This document shows positions 1 through 7,848 of a DNA stretch of 64,000 nt, piece after piece. Below the pieces are notes generated by a model. It saw only the letters and a program-made list of their open reading frames with translations. It searched no databases and had not been told where the DNA came from. Source of the stretch: Actinophytocola sp035995025 (GTDB lineage Bacteria; Actinomycetota; Actinomycetes; Mycobacteriales; Pseudonocardiaceae); the NCBI GenBank assembly GCA_035995025.1, contig DASYKY010000062.1, positions 62,001-126,000 on the forward strand, in the 5' to 3' direction. Each line of letters starts with the position of its first letter. The stretch's first letter is position 1. Both the position numbers and the translations under genes were made by a program.

Positions 1-60
1 CGTTAGGGGAGCGGACACAGGTCGGGGACCCGTGAACGCATGCTGAGGAGGGGCCGGCCG

Positions 61-2013
61 ATGCGCGTACGGTTATCCGCCGCCGTCGCTTTGCCGACGG
101 TGGCTGTGGTGCTTGCGCTGTCGGCTGCCCCAGCGATGGCGCAGCCGACGACCACGCCGATACCGACGCCGGCCGACCCGAACTCGCCGCCCATGTCCGC
201 GCCCGTCGGGCCGCGGCCGACCGCGCACGCCGTCGGCGACTCCGGGACCGGGCTCGGGATCGTCCGGATCCTCCCCAACTCCGCGCCCACCAGGGCCATC
301 GTGCCGGGGGCCGCGGACAAGCTGCCCAAGCAGTCCGCCGCCGAGTTCGGGTTCGGGCTCGCCACGGCGCAGGCGAACTCCGAGGCCTACCTGTCCTACG
401 AGCGGTCCGTCGCGGAGGCCGCGCCCGGTGGCGCCGCCGTCGGGGGCGCCAGCCCGCAGGCCCCGGGCGCGCTCGCGCAGACCGCGCCCCCGGACAACCC
501 GCAGCCCGTGCACAGCGGGCTCGCGCTGCCGTCGACTCCGCTCGACTCGCTGGTCACCGCCGGCGCCCTCAGCGGCCAGGTGCACGCGAAGTGGGACGAC
601 GAGCTCGGCCCGTGCGTGGACACCATCTCCGACGCGTCCACCGAGGTCGGCAGCCTGTCGCTGGTCAACGCCATCCCGACGCTGCCCGACGTGACCGACC
701 TGACCGGCGTGTTCGACTCGCCGAAGCTGACCGCGCAGCAGGACAAGGCGGTCGTCGACGGCCTCAAGAAGCTGACCGGCCCGCTGAGCACGCTCGGCGG
801 CGTGCTGTCCGGCGGCTCGACCCCGAAGGCGGACGGCAGCGGCTCGCTGATCAGCCTGCCGAACACGCTGTCCGCGCGGTCCACCGTGCGGCTGGTCGAC
901 ATCCCCGGCTCGAAGAACAAGGCGGTCCAGTCGACGTCGACGCTGCAGGTCGCGAAGCTGTCGCTGCTGGCCGGCACGCCCTTCGCGATCGAGATCCGCG
1001 TGGTGAGCCAGCCGACGCTGCAGGTCACGTCGACGGGCGAGGCGAAGACGTCGTCGGTGCACTACACCGCGCCGGTGCTCGAGGTGTGGCAGGGCGGCAA
1101 GCGGCTGGGCGGGCTGGACGCGGCGCACCCGAAGTTCGACGTGCCGATCGGGCTGCCGCTGCCGGGCGTGCCGGGCGCCGAGAAGCTGCCGGTCATCGGC
1201 GACCTGCTGGCGAACGGCAAGCCGGTCACCGACGCGCTGCGGAAGCTGGACCTGGGCGTGCTGCGCATCGGCGTGGCGCAGCTGGACGAGCGCAGCTCGG
1301 CGATGACCGACCCGTTCAAGGGCTACCAGCTGGGCGCGACCGCGCGGATGCTGGACCTGCAGGTGCTGCCGACCGCAGCGCTCGGCCTGCCGAACCTGCC
1401 GTCGGCGCTGGCACAGGTGTCGCTGGGCGAGCAGGTGGCGCGCGCGTACGCGCCGACGGGCGGGGTCGTGTGCCTGCCGTCGGGCACGCCGACGCCGCCG
1501 CCCGCGCCGATGCCGCAGGGCATGAAGCCGCCGGGCCACCTGGCCTACACGACCGCGGCGTACCAGACGATCCCGATGTTCTGGATGGGCACGGCGATGC
1601 TGCTGATCGGCGTGGTGCTGGTCGCGGCGGTGCCTGGGGCGACGGTTCGGCGGCCTCGGTTGCTGGTGCCGGCGGGCGCGGGCCGTCCGGTGGGCCGTGA
1701 TCGGGAGCTGAGCATGACCGCTGCCGAGCTCACCACGGAATCGGCCGAGCTTGCGGAACCACCGACTGAAAGCGAATCCTCGGGAGGCGACGAATCGTCT
1801 TCGGCTGAGCGTGTTGTGGATTCCGCTGAAGGCGAGTCCGCGGTGAAGGAAACGCCGGCAGCGGAATCAGCCGCCGAGTCCCCGGCCGAAGATCAGTCGC
1901 CTGAAGAAGCGGTGGCTGAAAGTGAGCCCGAGGGTGGCTCCGAATCGGCGAAGGCAGAGCCGAAGCGGCATCCGAAGCTGCCACTGATGCCGAAGAAGAA
2001 CCGCGAGAACTAG
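61..2013 (+). CDS. Secreted, C-terminally membrane-anchored surface protein
   Basis: About 650 residues. The chosen ATG at 61 follows a GGAGGGG Shine-Dalgarno-like run; an in-frame ATG at 40 has none. Residues 1-28 look like a signal peptide (basic start, hydrophobic core, AMA cleavage site). The body is a long Pro/Ala/Gly-rich extracellular region. One transmembrane helix lies near residue 510-530 (PMFWMGTAMLLIGVVLVAAV), followed by a basic stretch, a roughly 120-residue Glu/Ser-rich tail and a Lys-rich end (KLPLMPKKNREN). This resembles long actinobacterial surface proteins of unknown function; no enzymatic motif is visible. An LPXTG motif is absent, so anchoring would be by the helix. Confidence 0.8.
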   Translation: MRVRLSAAVALPTVAVVLALSAAPAMAQPTTTPIPTPADPNSPPMSAPVGPRPTAHAVGDSGTGLGIVRILPNSAPTRAIVPGAADKLPKQSAAEFGFGLATAQANSEAYLSYERSVAEAAPGGAAVGGASPQAPGALAQTAPPDNPQPVHSGLALPSTPLDSLVTAGALSGQVHAKWDDELGPCVDTISDASTEVGSLSLVNAIPTLPDVTDLTGVFDSPKLTAQQDKAVVDGLKKLTGPLSTLGGVLSGGSTPKADGSGSLISLPNTLSARSTVRLVDIPGSKNKAVQSTSTLQVAKLSLLAGTPFAIEIRVVSQPTLQVTSTGEAKTSSVHYTAPVLEVWQGGKRLGGLDAAHPKFDVPIGLPLPGVPGAEKLPVIGDLLANGKPVTDALRKLDLGVLRIGVAQLDERSSAMTDPFKGYQLGATARMLDLQVLPTAALGLPNLPSALAQVSLGEQVARAYAPTGGVVCLPSGTPTPPPAPMPQGMKPPGHLAYTTAAYQTIPMFWMGTAMLLIGVVLVAAVPGATVRRPRLLVPAGAGRPVGRDRELSMTAAELTTESAELAEPPTESESSGGDESSSAERVVDSAEGESAVKETPAAESAAESPAEDQSPEEAVAESEPEGGSESAKAEPKRHPKLPLMPKKNREN

Positions 2014-2023
2014 CCGACGAGAA

Positions 2024-2049
2024 AGGCCGCCGCCGATGGGCGGCGGCCT
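2024..2049 (+). terminator. Hairpin terminator after the surface-protein gene
   Basis: An 11-bp perfect stem (AGGCCGCCGCC / GGCGGCGGCCT) with a GATG loop begins 10 bases after the stop codon at 2013. There is no U-tract, as is usual in actinomycetes. Confidence 0.7.
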
Positions 2050-2375
2050 CCGGCCCCCGATCACCAGCGTACCGGCGAGGACCGACAATTCCGGAGACCT
2101 GTCCACAGGGCTGGATGGGGACGGCCTCCGGCCCCCGGAATCCAGCGTAGTGACGAGGACCGACGGAAAGCGGGTCGCGGCGGGCCTGTGGACAACAAGT
2201 CCGATTGAATGGTCCATTCAATCGGCCCCGGGGCCCCCGATTTCCACACTACCGACGGGGACTGACAATTCCGCTGCGGTCGCCTGAGAGCTGTGGACAA
2301 CTGCCCGGGGGTCCCCCGGTTTCAACATTACGCGCAGGGGCTGACAATTCCCGGATGGCCGTCCACAGGTCAGCC
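2050..2375. repeat. Intergenic array of four imperfect ~78-100 bp repeats carrying DnaA-box-like sites
   Basis: Four related blocks begin near 2053, 2131, 2231 and 2309. Each opens with a GGCCCCCG-type run followed by a CCAnCnTAC-like stretch; three carry GACAATTCC. Each block ends near a DnaA-box-like 9-mer: CTGTCCACA (2099), TGTGGACAA (2188), TGTGGACAA (2292) and CCGTCCACA (2359). A similar opening recurs at 17093 (GGGGCCCCCCGCTTTCCAC). Blocks 2 and 3 are separated by a strong palindrome at 2201-2225. No convincing gene is seen in the 357 bases between the convergent genes. REP-like elements or DnaA-binding sites are both possible. Confidence 0.6.
2201..2225. promoter_or_regulatory. 25-bp palindrome (12-bp arms around one T)
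   Basis: The arms CCGATTGAATGG and CCATTCAATCGG are perfect inverted repeats around a single T. The near-absent loop argues against an ordinary terminator and suits a dimeric repressor site. It is AT-richer than its surroundings and lies between two repeat blocks, downstream of both flanking convergent genes, so no obvious promoter is served. Confidence 0.5.
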
Positions 2376-3560
2376 GTGGTGGAGGGTGACCAGCATTGCT
2401 TCTATGGCAATTCTCGGCTTGACGTTCAGTTCCAGGGCTTCGCGGCAGGACAGTACCGCTTCCAGGCGGCGCAGCGTCGAGTCCGGGGGCCACGTGTTCG
2501 CCGCCTTGCGGGCGTCCGTCTCGCGGTCGGGGTGGTTCAGGGCCGCCGGGGCCGAGCTGGTGACCACCAGGACATCCCGGTAGAAGCCCGCCAGATCGAC
2601 GAGCGCCAGGTCGATCGCGTCGCGTTGGGTCCTCGTGGCCCGGGACTTCTGGCGGCGTTCCAGCTCCTTGATCGCCGCCGCGCTGCCTCGGGTCGCCGTG
2701 GCGGTGCCCTTGCCGGTGCCGCCGTGGCCCATCGCCGTCTTCAGCGCGTCCTTCTCCGCCTCGTCCCGGGCGCCGCTGACCTCGCTCGCGTCCGCTTCCG
2801 CGGATTTCACCAGGTCGTCGGCGCACGTGAAGGCGTCCGCCAGGCGGTTCAGGGACAGCGGGATCCGCAGGACCGACTCGCGGCGGGTGCGGGCGGCCTC
2901 GTCCGTCGACAGGCGGCGGGCGCGGCCCACGTGGCCGCCGCACACCGACGCCGCCCATTTCGCCATGTCGGGGGCGATTCCGTCCCGAGTGGCCAGCACC
3001 TCGGCGATCGCCGCGGCCGACGGGGTGCGCAGGCCGAGGTGGCGGCACCGGGAGCGGATCGTCAGCGGGACGTCGTCGGGGTGGTCCGACGGGGCGCACA
3101 GCAGGAACACCGTCCGCTCCGGCGGCTCCTCCACCGCCTTCAGCAGCGCGTTCGCGGCACCCTCGGTCAGGCGGTCCGCGTCCGTGATGATCACGACCTG
3201 CCAGCGCGCGCCGGTCGGGCGCCGGGCCGAGATCTGGACCAGGGCCCGCATCTCCGCCACCGAGATCGACAGCCCCTCGGGCACCACCACGTGCACGTCC
3301 GCGTGCGTGCCGGCCATCGACGTGCGGCAGCCGGGGCACTCGCCGCAGCCCGTGCCCGACTGGCACTCCAACGCCGCCGCGAACGCACGCGCCGCCACCG
3401 ACCGGCCGGAGCCGGGCGGGCCGGTGAACAGCCAGGCGTGCGCCACCGCGGACGCCGAGCCGCTGAACGAACCGTCCACCATGGACGCCGCTACCGCCGC
3501 GGACGCGGTCAGCACCCCGACGGCCTCGGGCTGGCCGACGACCTGGTCCCAGACCGTCAC
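2370..3560 (-). CDS. holB: DNA polymerase III subunit delta' (clamp loader)
   Basis: 396 residues, GTG start at 3560 overlapping the stop of the upstream MFS-kinase gene (GTGA). It begins MTVWDQVVGQPEAV, typical of DnaX/HolB proteins. The P-loop is GPPGSGRS with Arg in place of Lys, as expected for the non-hydrolysing delta' subunit. A zinc module follows (CQSGTGCGECPGC), then the ALLKAVEEPPE and TIRSRCR motifs of clamp loaders. The C-terminal third is the helical collar domain. It opens the beta clamp during replisome loading in the cytoplasm. The order matches M. tuberculosis Rv3644c-Rv3646c. Confidence 0.93.
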   Translation of the reverse strand: MTVWDQVVGQPEAVGVLTASAAVAASMVDGSFSGSASAVAHAWLFTGPPGSGRSVAARAFAAALECQSGTGCGECPGCRTSMAGTHADVHVVVPEGLSISVAEMRALVQISARRPTGARWQVVIITDADRLTEGAANALLKAVEEPPERTVFLLCAPSDHPDDVPLTIRSRCRHLGLRTPSAAAIAEVLATRDGIAPDMAKWAASVCGGHVGRARRLSTDEAARTRRESVLRIPLSLNRLADAFTCADDLVKSAEADASEVSGARDEAEKDALKTAMGHGGTGKGTATATRGSAAAIKELERRQKSRATRTQRDAIDLALVDLAGFYRDVLVVTSSAPAALNHPDRETDARKAANTWPPDSTLRRLEAVLSCREALELNVKPRIAIEAMLVTLHHG

Positions 3561-5662
3561 GACGCCTCCCCGGCCGGCACCGGGGTCAGGCTGCTGTCGC
3601 TCGGCACCATGCTCCCCAGCCGCCTGCCCGCCAGCGCGGTCCGCACCGCCACCCGCACCCGCATGGCCAGCTGCTCCGGCGTCCCGTCCGCGTCCACGAC
3701 CACGTACCGGTCCGGATCGGCCGACGCCATCTCCGTCAACACCCGCTGCACGTGCCAATGATGCTGCGTCGGCTGCGGCGCGTCGTCGCCGGCCAGGCTG
3801 CTCGGGTCGCGGTCCAGCAGGATCGTCACGTCCGGGCGCAGCCGCGCGGTCGCCCAGTCGGCCAGGCCCTCGAGCTCCGCCGGGTCCAGGCCGGCCGCGG
3901 CCGACAGGTGCGCCAGCGGGCTGTCCACGAACCGCTCCATCACGACCAGCGCGCCGCGGTCCAGCGCGGGCCGGATCTGCCGCTCCACGATGTCCGCGCG
4001 CACGGCCGCGGCGACCAGCGCGTGCGCCCGCGCACCGGCGAGGTGCGCACCGGACAACACCGAGCGCAGCCGCTCGTCGTCCAGCGCCGGGTCGCTCGCC
4101 AGCAGCACCTCCTTGACGCCGGGCTTGCGCAGCCAGTCGGCCAGCAGCCGCGCCTGCGTCGAGGTGTCCTCGACGACGTCGCCCTCCACCGCGATCAGCA
4201 GACCCGTCGACCGTCGCGGCTTGCGGCGGATCGCGTTGAGCAGGTCGGACAGGATCGTCTCGGAGCGCCGGTCGTCCATCTGCCGGTAGGCGACCACGCC
4301 GACCAGCGCGGCGAGCAGGCCGGCCGCGAGCAGCACCGGACGGGTGCCGTCGATCGTCATCGGCCGGCCCCACACGATCACGTTCCGCGGCTGCACCAGG
4401 CCGACCAGCAGCGGCGTCACGGCCATGGCGGCCGCGAGGATGACCTTCAGCAACGACTGGTAGATCGCGTTGATCCGGCCGCGGATGGCGTCCTCGACCT
4501 GGGTGCCGATGATCGTCACGCCGGTGAGGAACGCCGCGCCCGCGCAGGCACCGACGAGCATGACGGCGATCAGCGAGACGGCCAGGTGCGGCGACAGCGC
4601 GACCAGGCAGAGCACCAGGCCGGCGAGCACGATCGCGATGCCGAACAGCCGGTTGTGCGGCAGCCGCCGGGCGAGCTTCGGCGAGCCCGCCATGCCGGCC
4701 GCGAGCCCGATGAACATCGCGACGAACAGGAGGCCGAACGCCGACTCGCCGCCGCGCAGGCTGTTCGCGTACAGCTTCGCCGAGCCGATCAGTGCGCCCG
4801 CCGCCGCGATCGCGCCGATCATGCCGACGAGCAGGCCGCGGACCAGCGGCGTGCTGCGCACGAACCGGACCGCGTCGCGGGCCATCGCGACGAAGCCTGG
4901 CTTCGCCCCGTCCGCGTCGTTGTGGTCGATGCGCCCGCCGGGCGCCGGGTCGCGGCGGGACAGCTCCGGGATGCGGGTGGCCACGAGGATCGCGCTGGTC
5001 AGGTACAGCAGGCCGTTGATGACCAGGATGATCTTGGCAATGCCGAGGCCGGCCTGGTCCGGCTGGATGTTCAGGTTGGTGGTGATGCCGGTGATCGCCG
5101 CGTACAGGCCGGCGCCGGTGATCACGGCGATGCCGTAGGTCATCACCATGCCGAGCTGGCTGGCGGTCTCCACCTGGTCGGGGCGGCGCAGCAGGTTCGG
5201 CACCGCCGCGTCCTTCGACGGGATCCACATCATCGCGCAGCAGCCGATGAGGAAGTTCCCGATGAACAGCCACAGCGTCGAGCCGGCGACCGCGATCGAC
5301 AGGAACAGCCCGCAGCGGGCCACGTCGCAGATGACCATGACCTTGCGGCGGTCGAACCGATCCGCGAGGAGGCCGCCGACCGGCGCGAACAGCAGGCCCG
5401 GCAGCAGCTGCGTGAGCACGACGCCGGCGAAAGCGAAGCTCTGCGCCTGGTATCCCTCGGTGAGCTTGGTGACCAGACCGGTCAGCGCCAGCAGTGACAG
5501 CCAGTCACCGATGCTGCACAGGTAGGTGACGCCCCAGAGCCGGCGAAAGCCGCGGATCGCCAGCACGCTGCGGGCCCGGTGGGTGGTGGACGCGTTCGAT
5601 CGGGCCGGCGCCCTCACACCGACATCCGGGTCGAAGTCCGCGCCCCCGCTGATACCCGCCAC
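3557..5662 (-). CDS. MFS transporter fused to a degenerate thymidylate-kinase domain
   Basis: About 700 residues. GTG at 5662 is preferred (GGAG five bases upstream); the open frame runs back to 5707. Residues ~40-440 are an MFS domain of about 12 helices with the loop motif GGLLADRFDRRK. From ~490 to ~650 comes a Tmk-like domain. Its P-loop position reads EGDVVEDTSTQ where active Tmk has EGGDGAGKSTQ, so the Walker lysine and two glycines are missing. The DRY..S motif reads ERFVDSPLAH. MFS-Tmk fusions beside holB are known in actinobacteria, but this kinase half is probably inactive, leaving dTMP kinase activity to another gene. It is translationally coupled to holB. Confidence 0.82.
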   Translation of the reverse strand: MAGISGGADFDPDVGVRAPARSNASTTHRARSVLAIRGFRRLWGVTYLCSIGDWLSLLALTGLVTKLTEGYQAQSFAFAGVVLTQLLPGLLFAPVGGLLADRFDRRKVMVICDVARCGLFLSIAVAGSTLWLFIGNFLIGCCAMMWIPSKDAAVPNLLRRPDQVETASQLGMVMTYGIAVITGAGLYAAITGITTNLNIQPDQAGLGIAKIILVINGLLYLTSAILVATRIPELSRRDPAPGGRIDHNDADGAKPGFVAMARDAVRFVRSTPLVRGLLVGMIGAIAAAGALIGSAKLYANSLRGGESAFGLLFVAMFIGLAAGMAGSPKLARRLPHNRLFGIAIVLAGLVLCLVALSPHLAVSLIAVMLVGACAGAAFLTGVTIIGTQVEDAIRGRINAIYQSLLKVILAAAMAVTPLLVGLVQPRNVIVWGRPMTIDGTRPVLLAAGLLAALVGVVAYRQMDDRRSETILSDLLNAIRRKPRRSTGLLIAVEGDVVEDTSTQARLLADWLRKPGVKEVLLASDPALDDERLRSVLSGAHLAGARAHALVAAAVRADIVERQIRPALDRGALVVMERFVDSPLAHLSAAAGLDPAELEGLADWATARLRPDVTILLDRDPSSLAGDDAPQPTQHHWHVQRVLTEMASADPDRYVVVDADGTPEQLAMRVRVAVRTALAGRRLGSMVPSDSSLTPVPAGEAS

Positions 5663-5767
5663 CCCATCTCCACGCAGCCCTCGACTCCAGAGTAGCCCGG
5701 ACGACACGTTCGGATGGTCGGACGGTAGTGGTTGATCGGCTTCGCCGCCCGCGTGGGGTACGGCGTG

Positions 5768-6418
5768 TCAGTCGAAGACTGCCGCGATCGTGTCGATCAG
5801 GCTCGCGAGGAACACGATGCCGAGCACACCCATCACGATGAGTAACACCATGATGAGCGTCACACTCCAGGCCGACGACTGGCCTTTCACCGCGGGCGGC
5901 AGTTTCGGCTTGTTACTGACGAAACCGCGCGGCAGCCGGATGCGGCGGGTGCGTTCACCGGAGACGATCGCGGGCGGCAGCGCGCGGGCCGTGCCGGGGC
6001 GGCCGCGGGGCGCGGGAATCGTGGTGTTCACGCGGGTGACGCCGCCGCGGGTGGGCACCGGGATCCTCGCGGGCGCGGGCCGGCCGGACGCGGGCACGTC
6101 CTTCACCGGTACCTGGGCGACCGGCGGGGAGGCCGCCGCCGGGGGCTCAGGGGCCGGCCGTTCGGGTGCGGACTCGCCGGTCGAGTCGGTGAAGAACTCC
6201 GACGCGGGGATGATCGAGTTGAGGTCCAGCTCGGAGTTCTCGTCCAGCACGTACGCCATGGCCTCGCGAACCGCGGCGATGTCCGGCGGCGGCGGCGCGG
6301 TCACCCGGACGCGCAGCGACTCGGGCTCGTAGCGGCTGCCGGTCACCAGACCGGCGAGCGGGTCGGACAGCACCGGCGGCGGAACCGGGTCCTGCGTTCC
6401 GTCGTTCGTCATCGCCAA
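5768..6418 (-). CDS. Proline-rich protein with C-terminal membrane anchor
   Basis: 216 residues, not recognised as a named family. An acidic N-terminal part (residues 1-75, with VREAMAYVLDENSELDLNSIIP) is followed by a Pro/Ala-rich linker, a basic segment (RTRRIRLPRGFVSNKPKLPPAVK) and a single C-terminal helix (SVTLIMVLLIVMGVLGIVFLASLI). The layout suggests a cytoplasmic protein tethered to the membrane by its tail. It follows a multi-spanning membrane protein by about 40 bases on the same strand and probably shares its transcript. No function can be assigned. Confidence 0.75.
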   Translation of the reverse strand: MAMTNDGTQDPVPPPVLSDPLAGLVTGSRYEPESLRVRVTAPPPPDIAAVREAMAYVLDENSELDLNSIIPASEFFTDSTGESAPERPAPEPPAAASPPVAQVPVKDVPASGRPAPARIPVPTRGGVTRVNTTIPAPRGRPGTARALPPAIVSGERTRRIRLPRGFVSNKPKLPPAVKGQSSAWSVTLIMVLLIVMGVLGIVFLASLIDTIAAVFD

Positions 6419-6455
6419 CTCCTTTGAGCTACCTCGGCGTCACTCCGTGTCCAGG

Positions 6456-7667
6456 TTAGGCCCCGTCGCCGCGGCGGGCTAGGTAAGCCTGCCGGACCGC
6501 GAGGCTCACCCGGACGTCCTCGACCAGTGGTTCGAAGAATGCCTTGCGGTAGAGCGGATCGGTAGCCGCCGACGCGGTGAAGTACAGCCCGCAGAACACG
6601 GACAGGAAGATGGACAGCTGCACCAGAGCCTTGGGCAGGGGCAGCTGGAGCCCGAACAGCGTGCCGGGGTCGAGGAACTTGCCCTCGCCGAGCCACGCGT
6701 CGACCACCGACTTGTCCACCGTCAGCGCACCCAGGCCGATGAGCAGGCAGAACAACAGCACGGCGAGCATCGCGATCTGCAGCGCCTGAGCCAGGAACAG
6801 CACCAGCACCAGGTTCGCCCGCTCGCCCGCGGTCGGCCGCTCGGCGACCGTGGTGTCCGGCGCGGCGAGGTCGGCGAGATCGGCGGGCAGCGCGGGGAGG
6901 CGGCCGTCGACGGCCTCGTCGACCATCGTGCGCAGCTCCTCACGCATGATCGCGATCATGAACAGCACCGACAGCGCCGCGAGCGCCGCCACCACCAGCC
7001 ACAGCCGCCACCGCGGCAGCGCCTCGGCGATCTGCCACATCTCGGTGGAGAAGAACGCGAACAGCACGACGATGACCAGCAGCGGCAGTGCGCGGGTGGC
7101 CATCGTGCCGACGGTGCCGAGCTGGCGGAACGCGCGGCGCAGGCCCCACGCGAGAATCGAGCCGGCGCCCGCGTAGACGCCGACGAGCACGATCAGCGTG
7201 AGCCCGCCGTTGATGGTCAGGCCCAGCCACAACGGCGAGCGCACCCCGGCCGCCCACTCGACGACCGGCGCCACGACAGCGAAGAGCGCCAGCACGACGA
7301 CGGCGACCGTGAGCCGGCCGGACCGCGGCAGGACCCGCAGCCACCTCGACACGAGCGAGCCGGCGACGGCCGGGACGACGAGCGCCGCGACCGTGATCGC
7401 GAGCAGCCCGAACACCCAGAGGGAGTTGGACAGGCGCGCCTCGAGCCTGTCCTGCGGCACGGCCAGCAGCGTGGTGATCAGCGACGTGAGCGGCTCGCTC
7501 AGCAGCATGAACGCGAGAGCGGGCGCGGCCCGCCGCAGGATCGCCGAGCCGCGCCGGTCGTGCCGGACCACGAGCGGCAGGCCGCGGCGGCGCAGCGCCG
7601 CCTCGAACCGAACCCGGTCGCTGTCGGTGTCCCGGCGCGGGTGGCCCGCGCGCTCCTCCACACGCAC
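6456..7667 (-). CDS. Polytopic membrane protein of unknown function
   Basis: 403 residues with about nine hydrophobic segments between residues 40 and 370, and a basic cytoplasmic start (RVRFEAALRRRGLPLVVRHDRR). One long loop near residues 245-275 is acidic and Pro/Ala-rich. I recognise no transporter signature, and it may be an actinobacterial lineage-specific protein. It is likely co-transcribed with the tail-anchored protein downstream. Confidence 0.75.
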   Translation of the reverse strand: MRVEERAGHPRRDTDSDRVRFEAALRRRGLPLVVRHDRRGSAILRRAAPALAFMLLSEPLTSLITTLLAVPQDRLEARLSNSLWVFGLLAITVAALVVPAVAGSLVSRWLRVLPRSGRLTVAVVVLALFAVVAPVVEWAAGVRSPLWLGLTINGGLTLIVLVGVYAGAGSILAWGLRRAFRQLGTVGTMATRALPLLVIVVLFAFFSTEMWQIAEALPRWRLWLVVAALAALSVLFMIAIMREELRTMVDEAVDGRLPALPADLADLAAPDTTVAERPTAGERANLVLVLFLAQALQIAMLAVLLFCLLIGLGALTVDKSVVDAWLGEGKFLDPGTLFGLQLPLPKALVQLSIFLSVFCGLYFTASAATDPLYRKAFFEPLVEDVRVSLAVRQAYLARRGDGA

Positions 7668-7848
7668 GTGTGGAACCTAGCCTGCCAGGGCGCGTCTGGC
7701 GGATCTTGGTCGATGCGATTCGTGATCCAGGCGGTTCCTGGCAAGGCGGAGCAATAGCCTCGTACCGAGGTCTACTCGGCCGTTGCGACAACGCAGCCAG
7801 GAGCCGTCTTGGCGCGAATCGCGCGGCCGAAGATCCGTCAGACCTGCC

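Noticed and set aside
73..1539. 488-codon minus-strand frame under the surface-protein gene
   Set aside because: Arg-rich shadow of a high-GC gene with no start signal or motif.
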